From the NCBI GenBank assembly GCA_025602905.1, contig JAHLKI010000018.1:372001-436000 (forward strand): a stretch of 64,000 nt of DNA, written 5' to 3'. The position numbers and the translations under genes are program-made. The notes beneath the pieces are model-generated. The model searched no databases and was not told the origin of the DNA. It saw only the letters and a list, made by a program, of their open reading frames with translations. Source of the DNA: Phlyctochytrium arcticum (lineage: Eukaryota; Chytridiomycota; Chytridiomycetes; Chytridiales; Chytridiaceae). Below are positions 49,537 to 59,294 of this stretch, one piece after another (position 1 is the first letter of the stretch; every line of letters starts with the position of its first letter).

Positions 49537-51430
49537 CTCCAGGATGTTCCGTGATTCAGGTGAAGAATGAGCCGAAGAGTGGGGAAAGGACCAGCCTAGT
49601 ATAAGAATCTAGATATTCTAGCAATGGGCCAAAGGAATCGTAAAACTCGAAATATTGGCGAGCCAGCCGCACAACAGAGTAGATGGTCCGAAAGTGTGAA
49701 AGCAGGTGCTTGAGGGTGAGGGGGAAGGAACAGAAGGATGGCTGATATAGCAAGTGGCTCTGCGATAGCGAACTTTGAAGAGCCGACGAGAAAGGAAAGA
49801 GATGAACGACGCGACTGGTTCAACACGTCAATGAGGGCCGTTCGATGATGCCGGGAGCCGAGGAAGCTTGCCAAAATTGTGGCTGGGTCCGGGGGTGTGG
49901 CCCGGTCGAGTGGTGCAGAAGTCGGGAAGCCGAAACACGGTTGGGAGAGGTGCACCGCGTTCTGTGATTAATGAACTCTTGTCGGGCACCAAGCGCCACT
50001 GTTCGGTCGGATGAACAAAGGCGAACAAAGGCGACGGTACGCTGACTGGGTTCTGCGCGTGGTGGAAATTAATCGATGTCAGCAAAACCTTGCTCCTGGC
50101 TGGAAAGTCGCTGGGATATACGCGCGACGCGTTTCTTGCGAGGGCTCCAGACGCGTGGACGTACTCGAGTATACAGGATTCTGTAGGAAGTACGTTAATA
50201 TGAGGCCAATCGTGAGTAACAAGTAATTCCATTAGCACAACACGGCTGACTTCTTGTTGAACTATTACCTACCTAACGAGATGTACGAATGGGGCCGGGA
50301 CGGTTACGCTTGCGGTGAACGTTAAGACTTAACGCGTCTCAGCTTGATGAAGGGTTTCGTGGCCAAGTAGAACGAAATTGAGGGCCCAGTCTACTGTGGG
50401 CGATGATGGTTAATGACTGGACTGCACCCGGTAATTGTGCAGATTTCTGATGATGGTCCCGATGCACAGAAAGAAAGGACCTTTATATATCGATATTGGC
50501 ATAGCTGCATCGCTTGCAAAAATTGGTGGCTGCTCGGTTGTGGTGGCAAGCAGCCATGAAGACAAGAACTTGTCTTCAAACAGCCACCAGAACATCTGCC
50601 GTGAAATCGTACAAATTCAGAAACGCTCCAAAAAAGTGATAACACTTTCATCGAAGAATTGATGAAAAATGTTTTTTTCTGCCTACTTCTTCATGATTCC
50701 CTATGTATATACAGGCCTAGCTCGTCTTAGATTGTTAGATCTCCGGAGACAAGATGCATTCGGAGGGTATGAATTGAACGGTGGCCAACGCGCATCACTC
50801 GACTACGAGTATATTAACCGGTGTGCGCTTTCAGGTCTAACGATAACGAATCAGGTTATCGGTAGGTCAGGACTTCATATAATGTGTCGACCGCTCAAGT
50901 CAATGTCGACCTGGCTCCATGTTTCATCTGCATCAACCGTACGGATCGCCGTCGCGGCGCCCGGTGGAATCGAAATTAAAAATGCCCTGGTGGTTGTTGG
51001 AGCATCTCGATGAACACTTTTCTCTCAGAAGATAGCCGCAGAGCCGCCCAGCGGTGGACCAGCGGTAAACGGCACGTTCTTAAATGAAGTTACACAGCAG
51101 TGTGACCCTGGCGGCGTTCGCTTATTCCCGAATGCAAAATCGAACGTGGTAAAAATAGACTTCGAAAATCAAAAATGGCTGTTCTGCAAGACTGCAAAGG
51201 TCTGCGCTGAATCATGAACAAGACGTGGAGGTAACCTCCTTGGCGACCTGATTCTTTGTGTTTAACATATGATATTGAAAAATTCGGAGGACCTGTACAT
51301 GAAACCCCCTCCGACGCCAGCGATATGTACCGTGTCTCGACAAGGGTTCGATAAGTGTTAATTTTCGACAAGGGGAAATGAAACAACGCTGTGATACTTT
51401 AAATTTGTAAAATGAAATCGCGCAGCAGCA
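49537..51430. other. Intergenic region, no supported gene
   Basis: 1.9 kb upstream of the homeodomain gene and downstream of the OCT1 gene. Frames such as 49828..50238 (minus) and 50669..51013 (plus) overlap others and show no domain. The length fits the long upstream regions often seen for regulatory genes. Confidence 0.4.
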
Positions 51431-54012
51431 TTAACCCAGGTCCTGCCTTTCCGTAATGAATCTTCCCTCGCGCTCGCCTTCCTTAACAACCTTTAGCTTT
51501 GTTAGGCCCACCCATGGATCCCTGCCACCACCCCATCCAAGTAATTCGCGACGCAACAAATCACCTCCTGCTTTCCAGCCAGCCAAGTCCATGTTCGTAC
51601 TTGCGCCACCAGACTGTGTGTTTGGTTGGTTGAACCATTGTCGCCATATACGGCTGACCCACCGCCGAGACCAAAAGTACGAGTAGTAGGTTGCGCCGTA
51701 ACTGAATAAGTGCGTAAACTGGGTTTGCCATGCAGGAATCATGTCACCAGGAAGTGGCGGGAACACATTGTGTTGCATTTGCGAAATCCGTAGGATTGCT
51801 GTACTATCAAAGTTCTTGTCGTTGACCAGATCGGAGTGGTACATCTGATCCAATAGGGCCAATTGCAGCTGATGTTGTGTTTCAAGAGGATCCCCGCCGT
51901 GGCTTTCATTTTGCAGAGGAGCAACAGCAGTTGTATTGTCGTGCTGTAAAGTCCAAAGAAAGTGAGCTGGGAGTGGTGCACCAGTCTGATAATGGCGACC
52001 CAGCTCGGCAAGAACTTGGGGTGATCGAGCAAAGTACTCCATGAGGATGGACGGAACCTCTACAAAGTCCATTGGCACGCGTGTACCAGCAATGTGTTGA
52101 AACTCGGTGCGCGCAAGCATAGCTGGCAGAAACGATTAGCGCTCAAGACATAAACAAACAGTATTGCCACTCACAATGCATGGCATGTCCCATTTCATGA
52201 AATAGCGTCTCCAATTCTGCAAAACTCAACAAGCTGGGCAAATCGCCACGAATTCGTTCAAACGCTGTGACCAAAACTACAATGGGGAGCTGAAAGTTGC
52301 CTTTCTTGCCGTTCTCAGGGGTCAACTCTTTCTTGCCCTCGCCCTCTGCAGCACTCATGGAAAGTGCACTACCACCTGCACCATCAGCCAATTCTTCCTC
52401 ATGAACGCGGCGCGAACACCGCACAGTAAAGTGTGCTGCGCTCTCGTATTTTCGGCCTTCGCCAGAACCTCTCCGAAAGAGGTCGCAGTATATTGTCCCG
52501 ATCGTACCCTCCGTTTCGTGTATAACTTCCAGTTTTCGGACGTCCTCGTGCCAGACTTCCCCGGGTGAAAGTTGAGCTACTTCGAAAGTAATGCCATATA
52601 GAGCCTTGAAAAGCTTAGATAGGCCTACAAAGACTGACCCGACACTAAAGTACGCTGACAGGGAAGCGTCGCGGAGGGAAGTCGCACCGTGTTTCTGTGG
52701 CATTTGGTGAGGATCCATACTCGCGCCTTCTGAATGTGGTTGCAGCGCAATGGAAGGGGCTGATGGAAGAAATTGTGCGTAAAAGTACCGATCCCAGGGC
52801 TGAACCCCAGGCGAGTCAGACTCTGCCGCATATGCCAACTTGATTTTCTGCAACCGATCGACTTCGCTACGTGCTATTGGTGTGTGTATTTCGGATAACG
52901 ACTCCAAGAATGACACCACATGCTCAGGTGTTTCCGCCATCTTGTCTACCAGATACATGTGAGCAAAACTCTTTTTTCCCAGTAATGTGGCCAGCTCGCC
53001 CCGTTTTTTTAGCATGTTCTCCAAAATTGAGATCTGGCGCTCCGATCCTGAATTCATGGCCAAGTATACCTCCTTTCGTACTTTTTCGGATCGTGCCGTT
53101 CGCAAAATGACCAATGCTGCATGCGAGCCAGATACTACAACTGCCCGATTCCCAACAGTAACAGCATCCACAACATGTTTGGGCACTCCCAACAAGGTTC
53201 TTTCCGGATCCTTGAACTCAATGGTTTCCACTCCTGGACCAGCGCCCGTCACAAACTCTTGACCAAGCTCTAGAATGGAATCCTGCAACTCCACAAACTT
53301 TGTTCGGGTCATCAGTGGCATATGAATACCAGACTTCTCGAAATCAGAAATGAGCAAGTTTGCCACGCGCAACTCTTGTTCGGAGAAGTGGGATGCGATG
53401 GCGGGGTTTTGCGATGCTTGCTTTAGAGCCTAAAGTGTTCTCATGTCATTAGATGCGCTGATTCTGCCTTTATAGCAAGTCATGCCCTCCTACCTCGTAC
53501 AGCTTCTGATGGGTATTCAATTGATTCATAAAGTTGCTTAACTCTGCATGCACATAATTTGCAGCTTGAACAAACTTCCTATCTGAGTGCACATTGCGCA
53601 CTAACTCTGCCGTATCAACCACAGAACATAAGATGTCTGATAAACGGTCAAGTCGCTGAACAATAAGCCTTTCTTCGCTTGCATTATGCGATGCCGCAGC
53701 CGTGCACACTCGATCGACGAGTCGGGAAGCAAGTGAAATCCCAACCGCTCCAGCTCGGATGAAACCGTCGGCCTTTGAAAGAATGGGAAATCGAAACAAT
53801 CCGGTGGATTTGGAACGACCATGACTGCTTCGAACACGATTGCGGGCCCAAAACTCGGCATCGTCAAAGGAACGACGCAAGGCGTCCTCGCTGGAAGTGA
53901 GCTTTTTCGGAACCTGTTGGGCTGTGGAAAGTTGTCGAGCGATGGCATTCCGGAAGAGTTTTTTAGAAGGCCCCGCCGGCCGGCAGGCGCTACATACAAA
54001 CGGTCTACTCAT
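51431..54012 (-). CDS. OCT1: Mitochondrial intermediate peptidase (M3 metallopeptidase)
   Basis: Exons 54012..53494, 53429..52175 and 52122..51431 (introns 64 and 52 nt) give 821 residues. Oct1/MIP removes an octapeptide from imported precursors in the mitochondrial matrix after MPP cleavage. The N-terminus (MSRPFVCSACRPAGPSKKLF...ARQLSTAQ) is a mitochondrial presequence. M3-family marks are LFRFPILSKADGFIRAG-like segments, RKEVYLAMNSGS, and the zinc site FHEMGHAMHSM with His584-Glu585-x-x-His588, formed exactly across the second splice, followed by FQHIAGTRVPMDFVEVPS. Near the C-terminus is GATYYSYFWSRRW. The ATG at 54012 is preferred because the longer frame begins with GTG. Confidence 0.93.
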
Positions 54013-54248
54013 ATATCTAATCTGCGGGGCGCAATATTTGAAATTGATCTTGCCGTGGGAGTTTGATCTCGTCACTGCATGGGGTCACTGCATACTAGAA
54101 GTACCTGTACAACCACAACTCATTGACACAAACAATCCAATCCCAAATGGAATAGCTTATCATGCAAGTCTTACAAGATTCGAGTTTACTACACTTCCCA
54201 GAAGTGGGTTCAGAACGATTGTTTATGTACAAGTAAGGAGGGTAGATT

Positions 54249-55821
54249 TCAATGTGTTCCCAAACATCTCTCCACAACTTCTGTTGCCATACAATAGCGT
54301 GGATCAACAGGTTTCAATCCGGGATATCCTAACAAGGACAGTCCCGCGATTCCAAACAAGGTATGAAAAACGTCTGGCCAATCTCCCGGCCGGTCTGCTA
54401 TGCCACCCAATTCTTCGTCCTGTGATACAAAATCAGTGAGCAACGGTACTGAAATAAATAGAAGAGGTGGGACGCACCTGTGACCGCAAGATGAATCTTC
54501 GCAAATGATCGTTTGAGATCCAATCGATATGACCAAGAATGCTGAGGGCTGATAACACCCACCACGAGTAGCAAACCTATGAATTCATGTATGAGCTTCA
54601 GTTACGAAGAAGAGCATCGTCCACGCAAGTTTGGTTTGTCATCAGACAGAAAGGTCGTCGTCATTGCACAACCACACACTTGATTCTGCACCCAGGCAGA
54701 GTATGTGGGTGCATTCAGAGACACAGGGTGAGCATCATGTGAAAAAACCAAACAAGCGATAGCTGAAAGTGCTCTGATAACGGGCATATATACTTACATC
54801 TTCCAACTTCTCCGGTCGCCCATTTAGTCCACCATTGGGTAATTGGCGTTCACAAAGCCACCAGCCCAACTTGTCATGATCAACGATATCAAGTCGGTTG
54901 ACAATTGCGAGAGCACCGACGCAACAGAAGACTGTGGAGAATTTGTGAGTTAAACAACTACCACAACTCTTCCCATATCCACTTACTTTGACCAGCATGC
55001 GACTCGGCCCCTTCACAACTGCCGAATCCGCCATCAAAATTCTTGCATTTTTCCAAATACTGGACGGCTTTATCCACATCAACGGCCTCAAGGCGTTTAA
55101 GCAGCGAAAGGCATGATAGAGCACAATAGGAAAATCGTGTGTCCACTTCTCCCCATTTATCGCCCGTAAAAGATCCGTCTGGTTGTTCAAGGCTTTTCAC
55201 AACTGCTCACATTCAACTCATCAGACATGTATGAGGCAGTTAATCAATCACACTATACGTACATGCAACAACTTTTTCAGTGTCGACACGGTCTAGGGCG
55301 TCAACCGTCGCGAGCACTTGGATTCCGCTCAGGGTATAAAGCAGATGAGAATCATGGTCGATGTAGCCACCAAAACCACCTGATCATAAATGTCAGCTCA
55401 GTTGCTGAAGCAGTATTCACTTTGGATTCACGCTACCATCATCATTCTGGCATTTTAAAACGGTTTCAATGACGTCGGCACGCGGGAGTTCGTCGCGCCG
55501 ATTGAGTAGATCAAGAGAGGTCAATCCCCAGTAGATCCCTGTTTTGGAACTTTAGCACTTAAACTCAGATCAAGCGTAAAGCGTTTCTTGCCTCTCACCA
55601 CTCAAACGCATATGTTCGCTCGCGACATACTCGAACGAATCTTTCTTCTGCACGGCGAGCAAAGGGTGAGTAAACTTTTCAAGTTTGAACAACAGCTCAA
55701 AGCACAGTACCTTGTCTAAATTGAGTACAAACTCGACATGTTTTTCTGCGAGCAGCTGTACGTCCGCTTCTTTCACGCCAGCGCCCGGCTTTTCCGATGA
55801 GATTGGAGGAGAGCTGGCCAT
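54249..55821 (-). CDS. BET2: Rab geranylgeranyltransferase (GGTase II) beta subunit
   Basis: Eight exons (55821..55711, 55647..55599, 55538..55437, 55379..55263, 55202..54987, 54931..54798, 54576..54478, 54419..54249) give 332 residues, the family's length. With its alpha subunit and REP, Bet2 adds two geranylgeranyl groups to Rab C-termini. Motifs: [59 protein letters not shown] and [19 protein letters not shown], whose Asp and Cys are zinc ligands, with the third ligand His in [10 protein letters not shown]. Repeated QxxDGGF/G helices of the prenyltransferase alpha-alpha barrel are visible. Introns are 55-63 nt except one of 221 nt. Confidence 0.95.
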
Positions 55822-56356
55822 CTTGCAGGATGCACCTTTCCAGCGCTTGGCCACCAGCTGGAAAAACAGAGCGGCACAGTCTGTGTCACCCAAGTTCGCG
55901 TACGTAAGCAAAGTCGCGTCCGTTCCAGGTGCTGAAACACGGCTTCTTGTTGAAAGATTCGCGCTCAAGTTCTGCAGGACTGGACATTAAAAGGTAAGGC
56001 ACATTAACCAATGCATCAACGGAGCGAATCTGTAGAGAGTATCCTTTGCATAGGACGGTCTTGCCGCAAGTATGTACATCCTGAGTAGGCTCTACCGAGG
56101 TTGGCTGCCTGGTGGCGGAGAGTACGCGGAGAGTGCTTGCAAAACCGTCGGAAAAGCTTGCACCACGCGGTGCCGTTTTTGTGGTCGAATTTTGGACCGT
56201 CCGATTGTCGTGTTTGAGAGCTTTGAACCCTGAGGTTTTCCTCAACTTATATGCAGCTTGCCCACACTTTCGTACGAAGCTGTTCAACACAACTTGAATA
56301 CGTTAGATAGACTTAGATATAGAGCCTCTACATAGAATTTTTGGACTCCTGCAAAG
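55822..56356. other. Shared divergent upstream region of BET2 and the Hv1-like gene
   Basis: 535 bp between divergent starts. A 134-codon minus frame here begins only with GTG and is probably not translated as such; it may be leader sequence. No clear TATA box found. Confidence 0.4.
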
Positions 56357-57877
56357 ATGTCTCGACGCAGCCGTAGCCGTAGCCAACAGCGAAACATGCA
56401 GCAAATCATGCAACTACCTCCTCTGGACGAACTTACACTGCCCCGCCGGCCAAAGGAATCCTTGAACACCTCATCATGGCGAAATCGCATCCCAAGTGTT
56501 TCGATGGCAGCAGCTTCACTGTCCCGCTCTTTGTCCCGATCCCGCTCCCGTTCGCGCTCGCGCTCGCGCTCACGCTCAATGGCCCAAGGTCCTGCAAATT
56601 CCTCATCTTGGCGAGATCGATTGTCGAAAAGTTCTGCTGCAGCAAGCGCTCGCATCTCCCGCTCATTGTCTCGCTCCCGATCTCGCTCGCAATCGCGAGG
56701 CTCGTTACGCCGCCCATCGGGGGAGCGAGGACGCTCAATATTGCCTCGTTTCGGTCGAAAGAACACAACATCAAAAGTCACATTCTCGGAAAGGTTTAGC
56801 AAAGCCCTGAGTTTAGGTGACACTGGTGGCCGCATTTTGGATATGGAAGTCGGCCAAACACGCCAAGGAAGTAATCGTGGCCGATGGGGACAGTCAGGAC
56901 AACGATTCCAATTTGACACTCCCACCATCAGCAAACTTATTATTGTTCTGGTGTTACTTGACTTCTTTACAACACGTATGTTACTGTTTTGCCTACCACG
57001 TCGGCTGAAGTATAGACCACTGACATATTTTTTCATAGTGGCAACTATTTACGAGTCATTTTACGACAAGGGAAGACCGGTAGTAATGGACCCAGATTTG
57101 CTCGTTTTGGATACTCTCAAACCCAGCGTTGCCGACCTTTCCGGGAAGACGAATCCGAATACTTTTGCCATAGTGCGCACACTACTCTTCAGCATGACTC
57201 TTGTCTTTCGCTCTCTATTTCTCCTAGAGCATGCTGTTCGTTTCTTTGCGATCGGTTGGTTTCAGTATCTGACATCGCCAGTTATCCTCCTGGACTTGGC
57301 CGTTATCATCACATCATTGGTGCTTTTCCTAACGCTACCGGCACGGGAAGCGCACTTGGTGCAGGCAATGATTTTGCTTCGATTATGGCGACTGTTTTTT
57401 CTGCTGCGAGATATTCGTTCGGCGGCAAGAGTTCAGGCGGATCTTGATATTTACCGGCTGAAACAAAAATGCGAGGATGACCTCTACCTGTATAAAGTAG
57501 AAAACAAACACTTGTCGCGACAGATTTCGGATCACAAGCAAAAACTCAAGGTCCTCACTGGGGATGTGGGGATCATGGACTTCGGGGACCTATTCAACGC
57601 TCTGGATGATGCCGATGTGCGTCGCAGCTTGATGCGAGTAAACAAAAGTCGTATCCCGAATAGTAATACTTTGACCCGCACTGCCACCAACAGTTCGCTG
57701 CCTCGGCGTTCTGGTTCGCAATCCCGAACGCTAACCCGTGGTAAGTACGAAATCCGCATTCTTTTATCATTTCACCCGTTAACGTCATATTTAGATAATA
57801 CCGTTCGTTCCACTCGCTCTACCCGCTCTACTCGCTCTACACGAAGCCAATCCCGGAGAATGATTCCCGATGGTTGA
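56357..57877 (+). CDS. Hv1-like voltage-gated proton channel with RS-rich N-terminus
   Basis: Exons 56357..56975, 57039..57740 and 57795..57877 (introns 63 and 54 nt, both stop-free multiples of three) give 467 residues. A stand-alone four-helix voltage sensor: S1 KLIIVLVLLDFFTT with Asp202 (the Hv1 selectivity Asp), S2 SLFLLEHAVRFF with Phe267/Glu270/Arg274 (charge-transfer centre), S3 ILLDLAVIITSLVLFL with Asp292, and S4 MILLRLWRLFFLLRDIR. A coiled coil follows (DIYRLKQKCEDDLYLYKVEN), as in dimeric Hv1. S4 has Arg321-x-Trp-Arg324 but Phe327 where Hv1 has the third Arg, and Arg330 where Hv1 has Asn. The N-terminus (~1-190) holds Arg-Ser dipeptide runs; the C-terminus has an RST repeat. Such channels move protons across plasma or phagosomal membranes in other organisms. 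Confidence 0.8.
   Translation: MSRRSRSRSQQRNMQQIMQLPPLDELTLPRRPKESLNTSSWRNRIPSVSMAAASLSRSLSRSRSRSRSRSRSRSMAQGPANSSSWRDRLSKSSAAASARISRSLSRSRSRSQSRGSLRRPSGERGRSILPRFGRKNTTSKVTFSERFSKALSLGDTGGRILDMEVGQTRQGSNRGRWGQSGQRFQFDTPTISKLIIVLVLLDFFTTRMLLFCLPRRLKYRPLTYFFIVATIYESFYDKGRPVVMDPDLLVLDTLKPSVADLSGKTNPNTFAIVRTLLFSMTLVFRSLFLLEHAVRFFAIGWFQYLTSPVILLDLAVIITSLVLFLTLPAREAHLVQAMILLRLWRLFFLLRDIRSAARVQADLDIYRLKQKCEDDLYLYKVENKHLSRQISDHKQKLKVLTGDVGIMDFGDLFNALDDADVRRSLMRVNKSRIPNSNTLTRTATNSSLPRRSGSQSRTLTRGKYEIRILLSFHPLTSYLDNTVRSTRSTRSTRSTRSQSRRMIPDG
56541..56579 (+). repeat. Hexanucleotide-like (cgctcg) coding microsatellite
   Basis: Degenerate repeat coding for alternating Arg-Ser in the N-terminus of the Hv1-like protein. 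Confidence 0.7.
57807..57842 (+). repeat. Nine-base repeat (about four copies), coding Arg-Ser-Thr
   Basis: cgctctac-type units encode RST repeats in the last exon of the Hv1-like gene. Confidence 0.7.
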
Positions 57878-59294
57878 GTAACTTGAGTTAGATCTTCACG
57901 ATTCTTCAGTCTTTGGTTCGTGATCAATTATTACTTCGAAATAGTTTGTGTAACATCTAGTTTTTTTCTGTATCGATTTTTTTTTTTTGGAAATCGTCAA
58001 TCAAAACTGCACTTAGAAGTTCGTTCGCTGCTTTTAGGGCCTCTGGCCGATTTCCTTGATATTCTTTACTCAGAATTGAGAGGGGAGCACCTGCTGAGCC
58101 TACGCTGAGCTTAATTCAACGTAATTTAGCGTCTCAGAAAATGAAATGGGAAAATAATATTCGACATCCTTGGGCCGACTGGCCAACAAAAATTTTGGGA
58201 TCCATATAAACAATGAAAATGCTCCTTGGAATACTGTGTAGTCCTTGACAATAACAGGGCTAAACAATATACCCCTGGAACATTTGGCGCGGAATATTCT
58301 CACCATACCTTGAATTGTTATTCGAAAGCTCCAGTTGCGGAGTACGAAGGACAAACATGGAAAGTTGTGGTCAGAAAATCCGGAAGATCACTCCTTGCCC
58401 TTGGAGAAGGACGATTCCCTCGTAGCTCAAACAGAGGATACATCTGCGGGCGGGTCAAGACATTGATTGTCGCTTTGTGATGGGGATCTCACCCACCGCA
58501 TACGACTTTTATTGGGAAAGCCTGCGATTAAGTTTTAACTATCAACGGAATACTTTAAATATGACCTGAATGTGGAGACAAACCTTTGCTCGATACAGTA
58601 CTTCCGTAGGATGAGCATCAGCGATTCGCGCGACCCAAGTGTTTCCGGTGCGAAAGTAGTCACAGCGATACAGACCAACTTGGCGAATTATTTGAACATT
58701 CTGGTAATTGAAAGGCACGTCCAGCGGATCGGATCTATTTATGCAATGTGGCAGGTTCAAGTTCATGTTCGATTTTTTCCCGTGCCGCGGGTTGGCTAAA
58801 CTAGTCGTTACCAAAAATAGCGATTTCTATCCTTGCCCAATGGGCGCATACAGAATTGATAGTGAGCGCTACCGGCAAGGTGGGAGTCGAATCCAGATCA
58901 CAATGTTGTGCCTTTATTTGGTACAAAGAAGTATCAAAGTTGGAACAGCCAACGACCCGAACCCCGGAGATCCTGGGTGTCTACAAGGGTTTTACAAATT
59001 CATAAGGGTGGCTCAAAGAGTGGGTTCGCCCAAAAACCTTTTATTCTTTTTAAAGCCTTGCCTTCTGCGACTCCTGTTGCATCGTTCAACATCGTTGCCT
59101 CGAATTCATATTTATTTTCAAGTGGTAACTTTTTAAATGGCAAATTCAACAATTGGTTAAGGCAGTGTTATTAACCATAAAATTTCATAGCTTTCCTTGG
59201 TTAAAGTGATATAAACCTTGGGCCGGAAGCGGGAGACCTTCATAATAACTATCAGTACGACATTTGTTTTCGGTACACGGCGCTCGAGGTGGTG
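57878..59294. other. Intergenic region with an orphan minus-strand frame
   Basis: 1.4 kb. A minus frame at 58542..58814 reads in part like real protein (VPFNYQNVQIIRQVGLYRCD, then RTGNTWVARIADAHP), but no convincing partner exons, start or family were found; it may be a gene relic. A second minus stretch near 58400 (MYPLFELRGNRPSPRARSDL) could belong to it. The plus-strand frames in the same interval show nothing recognisable. Confidence 0.35.

Noticed and set aside
49828..50238. 136-codon minus frame upstream of the homeodomain gene
   Set aside because: No domain, overlaps opposite-strand frames, and lies where the homeodomain promoter is expected.
56541..57842. RS/RST repeats as a sign of an SR splicing factor
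   Set aside because: The protein has a four-helix voltage-sensor domain and no RNA-binding domain; the repeats are an extension of a channel protein.
58860..58920. tRNA-like GTCGAATCC box
   Set aside because: No acceptor stem or anticodon arm can be folded around it.
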